Shown here: positions 10,240-23,118 of the stretch, piece by piece
Position numbering within the stretch: position 1 is the stretch's first letter
Layout: the number at the start of each line of letters is the position of its first letter
NCBI GenBank assembly: GCA_020205615.1
Contig: CM035166.1
Span: 87,907,043 to 87,971,042, forward strand
Reading direction: 5' to 3'
From: Panax quinquefolius
Lineage: Eukaryota; Streptophyta; Magnoliopsida; Apiales; Araliaceae
Length of the DNA: 64,000 bases
The notes under the pieces: model-generated
Database searches by the model: none
Told to the model about the DNA's origin: nothing
What the model saw: only the letters and a program-made list of their open reading frames with translations
Made by a program: the position numbers and the translations under genes

Positions 10240-11943
10240 TGTTGTATGATTTCGCAATCAATGAATATGTGCAAGTATACACGGTCAACAAATAATAAAG
10301 TGAAAGTAGAGTATCATTCCCACGAGAAATTATTTAATAAAAATTACCAAGTACTAACTCTTAACCAAATTAATTTTATTTAAACAGTCTCAAATTGTGA
10401 TTTTTCTAATTAAGAAAACTAAATTAACTAATTAAAACTAAGATTTTAACGAATGAATTCAAATAAATAAAGATTAAGACTTCAATATCCGCAATTATGA
10501 ATTATAAATCAATTATCCAATTATCCCAGTTATTATGCCTACTGAATTGTTAACAGGATTTCTTAAATGCCAAAAGTCATTTTCTAAGTGATCAATTGCC
10601 TTCTATTTAATCCAGATTAATCTTGCTATATTCCTATACAAAACAATTGAATTAAACTCTTTCCAATCCCAATTCCTTATGTGTCACATGCGGTGAACAT
10701 ATATTTCCATTCAATTCACAAACCTAATTATTCACCATGCAAATAACTAAGTCACATGTTATCATGCCCAGTTCTAATCCTAGAATTCCTCTTTCAATTC
10801 CTTCTAGAGTAACAAGGTAATTACTGATCAGATAATTAATCAATAAGCACAAGACAAGATAAACAATTCACTTTGACACAATTAATTGGAATAAATCAAA
10901 TAACTAATTTATAGACATAAAAGGTTCAATTGAAATCTTAATAAAAGAGTTAGTTCATAATTAATGAATTAAAACCAAGAATCAACAACTGAATAGACAT
11001 TAAAAGATAAAAGTATGATAAGAGAAGAGAATAGAATCTGTTGTCAGCAAATCTGATGCTCCCCTCTAGCTCCAGCTCTTGATTTTCAATGATCTCCAAG
11101 TTGCTTCAATCTCCAAAACTAATAAGAACTAGGGCTTATGTTCTAATCTAATGGAGTGTATCTCTAAGCTAAGCTATGTAATCTCCCTTTATTTTATGCC
11201 TTACATCAAGTATTTATAGATTACTACTCCAATTCCGAGCTTAGGAACAAACCCAATCCAATTTGGAGTCAAAAAGGTGTCAAAATTCGCCCAAAACGCG
11301 TCCAAGCCGCAACCAACCTCTTCCCCAGCGCTGGGATTGACGCTCAAACACTGCTCCCTAGCGCCCCGACGCTGGGCATAGGCCTATTTTGGGTGCCCCG
11401 ACGCTGGCCCCAAGTTCTGACATTTTCTGCTTCGACGTCCTTTGGGAAAAAGACCATAACTTTTGATCTAGGATTAGTTACGGGGACTGCCACCTATCAC
11501 ATCGAAGATATCGACGAGATCTACAACTTTCATTCCTTGAAGATTGAGAATTTCAGGGTGGATGAAGGCTGAAATTGAGCTGGAAGTAACTACTATACAA
11601 ATGACCACCCAAAACCATGATGTTCGACGTCCGTTGGTACAACGATCATAACTCTTGCATCCGAACTCTGATTGGAATGACTCAAAATGTTCCGGAAAGC
11701 TAAGACGATGCTCTTCAATGTAAGATAAGTTCCAAACCAATAACATGAAGTAAACATGAAAGCCCAAATGATGTACGATTTATTTTTCTTTGCTTTTTCT
11801 TACCAATAGTCGCTCACACCGCTCCCAAACGTATAACCTACAAAATGAACACAAAATGCATGAAAAGTAACTAAGACACATAAATATAAGCAACTAATTC
11901 AAGTAAAAGATACCGGATAAGTGTATATAAAATCCACTTATCA
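10240..11943 (-). repeat. TE4 3' LTR
   Basis: 1704 bp, from TGTTGTATGATTTCGC to AATCCACTTATCA. It contains a GC-rich island at 11320-11410 with AGCGCTGGG/CCCCAGCGC inverted words in otherwise AT-rich DNA. An open frame at 11474-11767 (minus) recurs in the other LTR; it resembles no known protein. Confidence 0.93.
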
Positions 11944-13290
11944 AATACCCCCAAACTTAAACTGTTGCTTGTCCCCAAGTAACACAATATAATGCAATGC
12001 AATGCAACTAATCTATATGCCTACGAATCCAGCAGTATTTGATATAATCAAATCTATTCACTCGTCTTTAGAGCAATCAAGCAAACACGACAATACTTCA
12101 TATCAAAACCAATCAACAATTTCCTAGTCAATCATCAAGTCTTAAAGCTGTTATATTCTTGGTATAGTGCGTGTGTGTGTGCTCAACAACCATGCTAACT
12201 GATATAAAATCAAATTTAACACATAACAAGTCTCTTCGAAGGCATCATACAGTGTAAACTCAAGAAATCTCAAAGATAGGCACGATTCAACTAAAATTAA
12301 ACTCAACCAAATTCAAGGGTACATGTAGGATACTTATACTTTCTTTTCTTCCTTCTCTTTTTTTTTACACGGGGGCTTTTTGCTCTTTTCCCGTGATTAT
12401 TTCCCTTTTCTTTTTCTTTTGATAGATGGTTAGTGAGTGCGTTTTACGCTCCATCTCACTCTTGTGTTTATGGGGAGTATTTCTCCTCAACCCACCACAA
12501 GACTCGACATGTTTTTCTTCTTTTTTTAAAGCTTATATACCCCACATATATTCCCCCAAACTTAGGTTCTTGTCTAACTTTATTCATCACTACTTATTCT
12601 TGTCATTCTTTCATTCAAACTAGCATTATCCTTTAGAGTTCCATTATGTATCAATTTAAACTCAATCAATCAACAAGTTGTTTTTACAGTGCTATCATTA
12701 TTATACTAGTTTCAAACAGAAAAAGATTCAATTCATAACAAGAAATCACATCAAAGCTCTAATAGCCAGTATTATACTTGTCTACCCAATTCCAAACTCA
12801 TCATTGGCCAAAATAAACTTAACTATAACAAACCGCTGGACTTATGCAAAATGAACATAGTAACTAACTATTATTTTTGAATTTTTTTTTTATAATGAAC
12901 CTAAACTATATTAACAACATATACAAAATAACATAACATAAACAAGAAACTAAACATGCAATAACGAACTAAACTAAACTCCCCCAAACTTAGCAATTAC
13001 AATATTCTCATTGTAAGAATATAGCGATAAGTAGAAGAGAACTTCCCTGTAATCAGCTAAGCGTGAGGTGCTGGTGGCGATGGTAGCGACGATCATTTTC
13101 CTATGCATTGAACCTCCAATATATGCAATGAAGAGAGACAACATGTATTGGATTATAAGAGAACTTACTAAGAAAATTAATTCCTATCTACTAAATAAAC
13201 TAGTAAAACATATAAATATAAAAATTCTTGGGATGCCTCCCAGTCAGCGCTTGATTTATAGTCTTTCAGCCTGACTTTGTCTTGTCAATG
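11944..13290 (-). other. TE4 non-coding 3' region
   Basis: No gene seen. The plus strand next to the LTR reads AATACCCCCAAACTTAAAC, giving the minus-strand polypurine tract GTTTGGGGGTATT. Further in are a pyrimidine-rich block (12340-12425) with CACGGG/CCCGTG and a hairpin at 12433-12459. The stretch 12979-13085 aligns with TE8 42432-42540, and a motif at 13222-13280 aligns with TE8 44515-44570, so the accessory ORF present in TE8 has been lost between them. Confidence 0.7.
12433..12459 (-). other. Conserved hairpin, Athila 3' region (TE4 copy)
   Basis: GTGAG-TGCGTTTTACGCTCCAT-CTCAC: an outer GTGAG/CTCAC stem and an inner GCGT/ACGC stem. The 27 bases are identical in TE8 at 38946-38972, although the two elements differ widely around them. 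Confidence 0.65.
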
Positions 13291-14333
13291 CTATCCAATT
13301 CCTCTTCGAAAGTTGAGGAACCCTCCATCCATCGGAAATAATATAGCTTTGGGTAGGTTCCCATTTACGATAGCCATTGTATTAAAGTCACCTAGCATGC
13401 TTTGTTTAGATAAGATCACATTAAAGAACGTCCAACATCTAGGTGTTTTTTCCATTGTGTCTGCGAATAGATTCTGGCATTGAGGCTTGTCAGACACAAC
13501 AATCTCTTCTTCTATCTTCTCCAACTCATTGAACCATGACTTCGAAGTTGTACTCGCTTTTATGTCACAAGGAGTATTGCCGACGACATGACTACCTAGC
13601 GGACATGGTTTTGCAAATCTAACCGGATTCTTGAACTTTGGCGGAGAAGGAACTTGGGGCACTAATAATATCGGCTCCTCCTCGTTGGTAATCATAGTTA
13701 GTTCTTCACCGACCTTATTTTCATTATCCCTACTTGTCTCCTCTTTTTCAACATCTCGTGTCTCATCCAGTTGTAGATTTGGCTCGGGCACTTCATCAAT
13801 TTTGTCATCCATGTCATAAAGCCAAGTGTTTGGATTATGACTTTGGTCATTTGCTCTATCTGATCCGCAAGATTTAGAATTGACCCCGTTTGATTAATCC
13901 CTCTCTCCTCGAACTTGGACCACAATTCCTCCAACCTTGAAGTTTCTTCTTTTAATAGAGGTTGATATGAGAATTTCGGCGTGTATGTTGGATTTGGAGT
14001 AGAGTATTGGTCTTGATAGTTGTAGCTCCATGAAAAATCCGGGTGATACCCCCAAACTTGTTCATAATTATCATATGCATACAGATTGAGGTAGTTACCA
14101 CCATACTGTGCCGGCCCAAGATTGATGGTGCATTGATTACTCGGGTGATTGCCAACACAATAGTCACACATAACTTCCATCCTTCGACTCTGTTGGGATG
14201 CGATAATGTCTAACTTCCTCGAAAGTTCTTTAATTTGTGCGGACATTGCGCAAAGTTTCGCGAGTCTGTCAATCTCCATCCCCCTAAGTTGAGTCACGTT
14301 CGTGTATGGCCATAGATACTCAAAGTCATCCAT
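13291..14333 (-). pseudogene. TE4 gag-like ORF plus unknown C-terminal frame
   Basis: Frame 1 (14333-13698) begins MDDFEYLWPYTN and holds the Athila gag-type zinc knuckle CDYCVGNHPSNQC, a Tyr/Asn-rich stretch and LLKEETSRLEELWSKFEE, the gag C-terminal part. The capsid-like N-terminal gag half seen in TE8 is absent. Frame 2 (13812-13291, 173 codons) overlaps it and begins MDDKIDEVPEPN; acidic at first, it continues through PPKFKNPVRFAKPCP to NFRRGIG. The two frames are probably one ORF split by a single shift near 13815-13840. I do not recognise frame 2. No protease active site or RT motif is visible. Confidence 0.6.
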
Positions 14334-14445
14334 GGTACCTAAAATGAGAGAAATATAAGAAGAGAATTAAAAATAAAAATAAAAATGTTTAAATTAAGAC
14401 TAATTTGATTGAAATTAATATTGGTAAAAAAATATTAAACTAATT

Positions 14446-14462
14446 CCCCGACAACGGCGCCA
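14446..14462 (-). other. TE4 primer-binding site (tRNA-Asp type)
   Basis: The plus strand CCCCGACAACGGCGCCA differs by one base from CCCCGGCAACGGCGCCA, the 3' end of plant tRNA-Asp with its CCA. It lies 6 bp from the right LTR. Confidence 0.9.
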
Positions 14463-14468
14463 AAAAAT

Positions 14469-16170
14469 TATTGTATGATTTCGCAATCAATGAATACGTG
14501 CAAGTATACACGGTCAACAAATAATAAAGTGAAAGTAGAGTATCGTTCCCACGAGGAATTATTTAATAAAAATTACCAAGTACTAACTCTTAACCAAATT
14601 AATTTTATTTAAACAGTCTCAAATCGTGATTTTTCTAATTAAGAAAACTAAATTAACTAATTAAAACTAAGATTTTAACGAATGAATTCAAATAAATAAA
14701 GATTAAGACTTCAATATCTCCAATTATGAATTATAAATTAATTATCCAATTATCCCAAATATTATGCCTACTGAATTGTTAATAGGAATTCTCAAATGCC
14801 AAAAGTCCTTTTCTAAGTGATCAATTGCCTTCTATTTAATCCAGATTAATCTTGCTATATTCCTATGCAAAACAATTGAATTAAACTCTTTCCAATCCCA
14901 ATTCTTTATGTGTCACATGCGGTGAACATGTATTTCAATTCAATTTACAAACCTAATTATTCACCATGCAAATAACTAAGTCACATGTTATCATACCCAG
15001 TTCTAACCCTAGAATTCCTCTTTCAATTCCTTCTAGAGTAACAAGGTAATTACTGATCAGATAATTAATCAATAAGCACAAGAGAAGATAAACAATTTAC
15101 TTTGACACAATTAATTGGAATAAATCAAATAACTAATTTATAGACATAAAAGGTTTAATTGAAATCTTAATAAAAGTGTTAGTTCATAATTAATGAATTA
15201 AAACCAAGAATCCACAACTGAATAGACAATAAAAGATAAAAGTATGATAAGAGAAGAGAATAGAATTTGTTGTCAGCAAATCTGATGCTCCCCTCTTGCT
15301 CTTGCTCTTGATCTTCAATGATCTCCAAGTTGCTTCAATCTCCAAAACTAATAAGAACTAGGGTTTATGTTCTAATCTAATGGAGTCTATCTCTAAGCTA
15401 AGCTATGTAATCTCCCTTTATTTTATGTCTTACATCAAGTATTTATAGATTACAAGTCCAATTTTGAGCTTAGGAACAATCCCAATCCAATTTGGAGTCA
15501 AAAAGGTGTCAAAATTCGCCCAAAACGCATCCAACCCGCAACCAACCTCTTCCCCAGCGCCCCAGCGCTAGGCTTGATGCTCATACACTATTCCCCAGTG
15601 CCCCGGCGCTGGGCATAGGCCTATTTTGGGCGCCCCGGCGCTGCCCCCAAGTTCTGACATTTTCTGCTCCGACGTCCTTTGGTAAAACAACCATAACCTT
15701 TGATCCGTGAGGAGTTACGGGGCCTGCCACCTATCACATCGAAGATATCGACGCGATCTACAACCTTTATTCTTTGAGGAATTAGAAATTCGGTGCAAAT
15801 GAAGACCGAAATTGAGCTGGAAGTAACTACTATGCAAATGACCACCCAAAACCATGACGTTCGACGTCTGTTGGTACAACGATCATAACTCTTGCATCCG
15901 AACTCCGATTGGAATGATTCAAAATATTCTGGAAAGCTAAGACGATGCTCTTCAATGTAAGCTAAGTTCCAAACCAAGAACATGAGGTAAACATGAAAGC
16001 CCAAATGATGTCCGGTTTGCTTTTCCTTACCAATAATCGCTCACACCGCTCCCAAACGTATAACCTACAAAATAAACACAAAATGCATGAAAAGTAACTA
16101 AAACACATAAATATAAGCAACTAATTCAAGTAAAAGATACCGGATAAGTGAATATAAAATCCACTTATCA
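14469..16170 (-). repeat. TE4 5' LTR
   Basis: 1702 bp, starting TATTGTATGATTTCGC (TGTTG in the other copy) and ending CCACTTATCA just before the GGTAC duplication. The GC-rich island lies at 15555-15650, with GCGCCCCGGCGCT. Confidence 0.93.
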
Positions 16171-16234
16171 GGTACTATTCACAAAATATTATTCATGAGT
16201 ACTATTCACAAAGTACTATTCATGGGGTACTATT

Positions 16235-18119
16235 TGTTAGGTTTGTAATATTCATGAACGCAATCAAATTGCATAAAAGTGCGGAAACGTGTAAAAATCA
16301 GAGTTTAAAATTTTACAAACCATATACCCGGATCATCCTTTATGCACAATTATTAATTAAACGAAAAGATAAAGAATAAAATCATACCCTTGAAGATCCG
16401 AGCTTCCTCAGGTACAAGTTCACCCCCAATCCTTTTCGCGTTCAACTTGAATCCACCGGGTTTGGTTCCTTCCTTTGATCAACGTTAGCCACCCATGTGT
16501 TTGGCCTCTAGAGGTGATCCACCAAGGAATAATAAGAATTCAAGAAGATGGGTGTTATGGCTAAACCCTAGTTTTCTATCTCTATAGAAAAGGGCGTACT
16601 CTCCAACCATTGGAATTATTACGTATGTTGTAAAAGTCAACAACCACCACACCCATAATAAGACTCCTCTTATTTATAGATGTGGGCAACCCACCTTAAC
16701 AATTAAGGAATTGAGATTTATTTAATTAATTAAATTCTTTTAATTAATTAAGCCCCCTAATCTTATTAGGGATAATTAATTAAACTTCTTTAACTAATTT
16801 TCCTTCCTAATCCAATTAGGAATAAATGAGAGTATTTATATTAAATTAATTCCTAAACTCTTTTAGAAATTAAAATAATAATAATTGTAATAATATTAAT
16901 AAGACTCCTCTTATTAATTTATATTTAATATTTCTAAAATATTAAATAATAAATATTAAGTTATTTAATTTATTCAATCACCATAGATTAAATTAAATAT
17001 ACATAACATATTATTACGATTATGCCATTAACTTCTTAAATAATTATTCTTCCTTTTATGGTGTGACCCTTTAGGTTCTCCATATTAAACCCAGGTTGTG
17101 AATAAATCAATTAGAACAATTTAATCTTATTTAAATAAATAAATTAAACAATTAATTTATTTAAATAAATAATATTTATTCTACAATAGGATAAGCCTCC
17201 TAGCGATCAACGACTTTCCGGATAATATAGATTTCAACATTAATCATTAAAGAACCTTTGAGTAAATAGTTACCGCATACAATTCAATCCTTCCACCATA
17301 CAATGTCCCAATTAAATATAAGACATGGAATTACTTGTCAAGTCTTATTTTATTTAATTATATGTATTTTGATCCTTAAATGCACAACTCAAATAATGCA
17401 AATTAGAAACTCCTTTCTAATTTCATTACGCTAACGCCAAGGACTCTTTGGGTTGTCATTTATCGAATCACATAGGTCATTTCTCTTCTTTTATTAGAAG
17501 TGGTAGATTCTTTATTGATCATACATTATCTCCATGTACAACTTATTATACCCAAGAATACCCTTTGATATACCCTAAGGGTCTTAAGGAATAAGTCAAA
17601 GTATAACTCATCATACACAAGATACTATGATGATCTCAAGTCCAAGGATCACTTGACTACTATCACTACTGAGAATTCCTATTGACGAGCAAGTAAAACT
17701 CCATTAGGTATTCCTTAGCGAGCCAACGCTCGATGAACTTATTCTCTAATAAGCACCTACATACTTGCTTTAGTGTCTCCACACAAATGATCATGAGATC
17801 AATCATCCTCATCCAATGAGCAAGCAACGTATGTACCAATCTATCCGTATTCACTAATCCCCAATTTAGTAATCCAATGATTGGGAACTATTTTAGTTTT
17901 AAGCTTTCTAAGAATTTAGATCTCATTAGAATGATCATCATCATTATTCTAAAAGCATTGCTTAAAACTATGGGTTTATCACATATTATAAAACAAAGAT
18001 CATGTAGATAATTAAAAGCCTTTAATAAATTAATACTTTTTATTAATAAATGAATAAGATTGTTACAAAGTATATGCTTTATCATCAAACATGATTGGCT
18101 TGTGTGCATACTACTTTCA
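16235..18119 (-). repeat. TE5 3' LTR
   Basis: 1885 bp. It matches the right LTR almost base for base over long blocks (for example 16700-17090 against 23950-24300), but short patches around CG sites differ by small indels. Confidence 0.93.
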
Positions 18120-18140
18120 ATCTCCCACTTTTTTCAAAGC
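18120..18140 (-). other. TE5 polypurine tract
   Basis: The minus strand reads GAAAAAAGTGGGAGAT directly before the 3' LTR start TGAAAGTAG. AGTGGGAGAT is a common copia form of this primer site. Confidence 0.8.
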
Positions 18141-19990
18141 CAATCGTCATGGTATCTCATACTCTTCTTCTCTAAGTGACGATTATCCTGCCATTGGATA
18201 AGCTTTAGTTAATGGATATGTAATGTTGTTCATGAGAGCCCACTATCTCTATAGTGATTTTCCATCTTTCAATGATTCTAATAATCAAATGAAAGTGTCA
18301 CGACATATGTTTAGATCTAAGATGAGACTTAGGAACTATTCCTAGTTACAGTAATGAACTTTTAATCCAAACAATCAACTTGCAGCTTCATTTATAGCTA
18401 TATACTTTGTCTTTTTTCACTAAACCAAAGAACTCTTTCATTGTTTGGAACCTTTCAATTCTTCGCACCACCGTTTAAGATAACGCTTTACCTTAAAGTG
18501 GATTTTTACGTCATCTTGGTGCGCCTAAAAACTTGAGTCTGTTAAGCCCTCTAGTTTTAATTTAGACCCACCATGAATTTGATCACATCCTTAGTGCCGG
18601 TTAAGCACTTTAAGATGTTTTTCACCGACTCATAGTGAACTTCTCCATAATATGGTGATCAACATCGTGTCTCGTACATTTCATTGCATACATGATTGTC
18701 ACTCATGCGATCTCTCTTTTTCAGGAGTCTGTGGGGACTATTAAGAGAGATACACTCCATAGCTCATCGACATGAGACATCTCTTGGAGTTTTCCATGCT
18801 AAACGACTTTAGCATCAAATGAATATACGTTCATTGGGTTAAGTTGAGCATCCTTTTAAATCTATCTATATAGATTTGCATCCCCAATAATGATACTCTT
18901 CCCAAATAATTCATAGAGGATTGTTTAGACAACTTTATCTTTACTGATTGTAGCATTGGTATGTCATTCCTTATCCATAGTATATCAACATATAATACTA
19001 GAAATTTCACGACGCTCCCACTGACCCTTTTGTACACACTAGAACTCTTACCTCATCGTATGTAACTCTGGATCATCATCTTCTATGATGCGTACCTCAT
19101 CATCATCATCCATGATGAATCCATACCTCCTAGGTCTATCTACAGGTTCCTCTTATTTGACTTATAGTATTTTTTGGTTCTTGAACTCTTCAAGATCTAT
19201 TATCCTCCCACTAGCCCCTTTTAATGATAAACACCTTTATCTTAGAAGGCAGCGTGTTTCGTAACAAACACCTTTTGCTAAGTAGGATTATAGAACATAT
19301 ACCCTAAACTTACTTTAGGATGTCCCACAAATCGACACTTATAAAATCTTGTCCCAAGCTTATCCTTTGAAACCTTTTCACATAAGTTGGACAACCCCTT
19401 ATCTTAACATACTTAAGATTAGGAATCCTCCCTGTCCATAACTTTTATGGAGTCTTGGGGCCTGATTTTGAGGTTACCTTTTCGTAGATATGCAGCCATT
19501 TCTAGAAAATGATCCTAGAAGGATACTGGAATGTCGGTAAAATCATTATGGACCGTACCATGTCCAACAAGGTATGATTTTTCCTTTCAGATACATCAAT
19601 CAATTATTGTGTATCAGGAGGCGTCCATTATGAGAAAACCATTTGAGATGATCCAAAAACTTATTGCACAAGTATTTATTCCTTGATCTAATCAAAGAAT
19701 CTTAATACTTTGCCAATTTGTTTCACTTCTGAATTCTTTGAACCTTTCAAATAATTCATACTTGTATTTCAGCGAATACACACATTCAACTCTTTGAATG
19801 ATCATCTCCTTTTCTTATACTAATTTGTTCAATATGCAAAATTATTTTCATGTAAGTCAAGTATACACAATTTATTAAGTAATATTCCAGTTCTATACAA
19901 AACATTATTATTATAAATAGAACAACAATTGTTCTTAATTATAATACCAAAGATTTCATTGTCCAACAATAAAATGGAAATAATATTTTT
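18140..19990 (-). pseudogene. TE5 integrase C-part, RT and RNase H remnants
   Basis: The best piece is 18831-19037: MYKRVSGS, FLVLYVDILWIRNDIPML and MNYLGRVSLLGMQIYIDR, the copia RT block normally written YVDDILLIGND; one catalytic Asp of YVDD is missing here. Downstream (18400-18720) the RNase H words MYAMKCTRHDV and SKLKLEGLTDSSF can be read across frames. Upstream (19150-19480), TGRIPNLKYVKIRGCPTYVKR matches the copia integrase-RT junction region. Frameshifts separate all of these. Confidence 0.82.
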
Positions 19991-19999
19991 AACAAGAAC

Positions 20000-21000
20000 T
20001 GGAATACAATAACAACTTATTTACTTAATAGATTTGCCCGTAGGCATTGCTAAACTATAAGTTTCTATAGCTAATACAAGAACCTTTGCTTCATTTTCCA
20101 CACATAGGATTACTTATCTTTGTTTAACTTTCTACTTACCTTGGTCCCTTCATAAATCTATATTTATGATAACCAAAGTCGGTATCCAATACCCAAGTAG
20201 AACCTTGACTTAAAGAAAAAATATTTTAAATCATGAACAAATTTTATTTATAAATCAAGCTTCACTAAGCTTCTTTGGTTAGCCTCTACAAGACGCTTCT
20301 CGCAGCTTTCTTTCCTAGGTGTCGAGCTTATTAAAGTGGAAGCAAACTCCTTTGCTATCCGTGTCGCTTTTGTTCTTATTATCCTTTATTTTGCCTTTCT
20401 ATATACCTTCTTTGAATCGTTCTTCTTTTCGGAAGATCCTTTGGCCCCTACTAGTAAGACTTGATCTTTTTGGGTTGAAAGTGACTCTCAACATTTTCAA
20501 TATGTTAAGCAAATCAATGAGGTCGATATCTAGCTTGTTCATATGAAAAATTCACAACAATTGTGAAAGGAGTCCAGGGAGTGAGTGCAAGATCAAATCT
20601 TGGCTCAACTCTCCATCCATGACAAAACTCGTTGTCTAATTGATCAATTAAATTGATAATGTTAAGGACTTTTATATCGTCTTATAGTGCCATTGGCCAT
20701 TCTAGATCGGAAGAGCTCCTTAGATATCGATATCTATCGGTCTTACTTTCCTCACCATCAACTACTTGATGTGCGGGGAATATAGTAGGAGCACCCATAG
20801 TTTCATCGCGATCTTTGTCAAGCTCGTTACTCGTGGATGCGAGCATGATGCATCGAGCCAATGTGCATCATTTTGCCACTTTCTAAAAGTAGCAATCTCT
20901 TCCTCGGAGGCATTTTCTCGCAACCATTGCGAGGATAGGCGTATTAAGGACATAAGATAGCTTTTCAACTATGAGAACTATTCTCAAATTCCTTAACCAA
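20000..21000 (-). pseudogene. TE5 gag and protease remnants
   Basis: 20762-20968 reads LRENASEEEIATFRKWQND, a copia gag (UBN2-type) segment. Near 20300-20400 a zinc knuckle remnant CFHFNKLDTWERK (expected CxxC, second Cys lost) can be read. Near 20150-20200 a shifted copy of the protease active-site surroundings (LDT then GYH) is visible. None is open for more than about 70 codons. Confidence 0.65.
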
Positions 21001-22319
21001 TCCGTTTAATTCTTGCAGTTAATTTAGTATCTAATATGCTTCGCATGATAGTAATTTTAGACATTGTAAAATTTTGTAAATGAATTTGTAATTAACAACA
21101 TTTTAACATACATTCTTTTATTAATTACCAAAATAAATTAGGTCTTGTTTTAAATTGGTATCTCCCACTATTTTCTTCAAACTATATTACCTCACTTATA
21201 TAGTTCTAAGCAAAATCTAATTAAAGATTTGCTAGTGAGAATAAGGATCCCATTTCAAATGTATATAGCCTTGTGGTGACACAACAAACTATATATAAAT
21301 AAATAGGTAGATAACTTTTGTCAATTACATCAACTATGCAACTCGTTTTCTTTTGCCTCTTAGATTATTTTGATCAAGTGGTGGCACATCCGAATCAAAA
21401 TTATCCAAGTTAAGTCCGACCTTGTACTCCATATATTCAAAAAAGAAAAATATCATCCTTGTGGTGACACAACAAAACAATATTGTTCAATTTTCTTTAT
21501 AAGCATCAAATGTGATAAATTAACATCTTAAATACTTAATACTTGCCTTGTGGTGACACAACAAACTCAATTAAATATTTAATACTCTATTAATTTTATC
21601 ATGCTAGAAGGCTTACGCGTTCAATATTCCAAATATCTTTGAACGCTTAGGACTTAATATAAAAATTGAGGGGTTTGTTATTAATTTGTCTCATCTTGTT
21701 TAGCGGCACGCACATATATATATAAAATACGCGTTATATTAATGAACATGCGAAGCATGTTTGCATAATATATAATATATATAGTATAAGCATGCACATA
21801 TAGAATACCATATTCTACCCGGATTGATTATGGACTTTTATTCTAGTTTGGTTCACTAGAGCCACCAAGTGAACCAAAAGGTCAAACCCAAAGGGGTGCA
21901 AGAAATAATATTTAAATATAACTATTACATTTAAACCCAGGGCTCCATTACAAACGGGTCTTCAAGCTCCTTGCCCTTGATCTCCAATTCTTCAAAATTA
22001 ATTCTAACTATTCCTATTACAAAACTATTTAAAATAAATAGAAACCTTGATCAATGATCAAGGGAAGTACATAGGAGGGGAATAGAATTTACATTAAGAA
22101 AAATTAGAGAAGGCGAGTCACGCAGACCCCATTTAATAAAACCCATACATTCATGCATCCAACTAAAATAAAATCCAATCACATTGGCGATAGTCCATAA
22201 TCAATCCCATTTATTATCATACACATCATCATATGCATCAATAAATAACATTCATCTCATGAATAATAAACATTTAATATATATATTGATATCATTTAAT
22301 GGGCAAATTTAGTTAGTAT

Positions 22320-22488
22320 AAAATCTATTTTGAATCAAAATAAACTCCTTTATTTTAATCCAAATTTAAATCAAAATAAAACTATTTTATTTTAATTTAT
22401 CCAATTTTGAATAAAATAAACTATTTTATTTTAATCAAAATTTTAATCAAAATAAACTCCTTTATTTTAATTAATTATGGAATCAAAT

Positions 22489-22542
<54 letters not shown>

Positions 22543-22910
22543 CTTTTATTAAAGAAAACACTTGATTCTCTTTCCTATTCACAAATAAACTCTTTTATTT
22601 TGAATAATATGAAATCTTATTCCATATCTAAATAAACTCCTTTATTTAAGGAAAATAGGATTTTTTCTTTTCCAATTCACAAATAAACTCTTTTATTTTG
22701 AATAATATGAAATCTAATTTCATATCTAAATAAACTCCTTTATTTAAGGAAAGATGGAATACAATTTCAACTCCAATTAGTTATCATGGAATCCAATTCC
22801 AACTCTAATTAGTTAGCATGAAATTTAATTTTAAAATTAAAATAAACTCTTTTATTTTAAGATTAAAATAAACCTTTTATTTTATGATTAAAATAAACCT
22901 TTTATTTTAA
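22320..22910 (-). repeat. Array of AAATAAA-TTTATTT hairpins in TE5 leader
   Basis: Eleven copies of (A)AATAAA-C(T/C)(C/T)(C/T)-TTTATTT at about 22329, 22368, 22416, 22447, 22585, 22630, 22681, 22725, 22838, 22864 and 22888. Every copy can fold on itself. Spacing is 24-135 bp, and two larger units (22560-22650 and 22655-22750) are near duplicates. Confidence 0.8.
22491..22539. repeat. (AT)n microsatellite
   Basis: About 49 bp of alternating AT in the leader region of TE5. Confidence 0.95.
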
Positions 22911-23025
22911 AATTAAAATTAAATTTTATTTTAATTATAAAATTATTAAGAATATTTATACTATATATATTATATATATTATAATATATAATATATATAA
23001 TATATTGACAAATATCACGTTGAAA

Positions 23026-23118
23026 GCATGTTACCAAAATAACCGTGGCTTTTACCAAAGCATGAAAGCATGTTATCAAAATAACCGTGGCTTTTACCAA
23101 AGCATGAAAGCATGTTAT
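23026..23118 (-). repeat. 42-bp tandem repeat, 2.3 copies
   Basis: Unit GAAAGCATGTTATCAAAATA plus ACCGTGGCTTTTACCAAAGCAT. The period is a multiple of three, so a repetitive open frame appears on the minus strand; it is not a gene. Confidence 0.92.

Larger units (their letters stand above)
10240..16170 (-). mobile_element. TE4: Athila-related non-autonomous LTR retrotransposon
   Basis: Two LTRs (10240-11943 and 14469-16170, about 1.7 kb each) bracket a 2.5-kb internal region. The target duplication GGTAC is perfect at 10235-10239 and 16171-16175. The LTRs run TG...CA on the plus strand, and the minus-strand primer site next to the right LTR matches tRNA-Asp. The first 100 bp of the LTRs differ at about three sites, so insertion is fairly recent. 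The internal region has a gag-like frame but no protease, RT, RNase H or integrase. Non-coding blocks are shared with TE8, which places it with Athila. Movement would need enzymes from another element. Confidence 0.93.

Noticed and set aside
11474..11767. 97-codon open frame on the minus strand, repeated at 15621-16004
   Set aside because: It recurs only because both copies are LTRs of TE4; no similarity to a known protein and no sign of selection visible.
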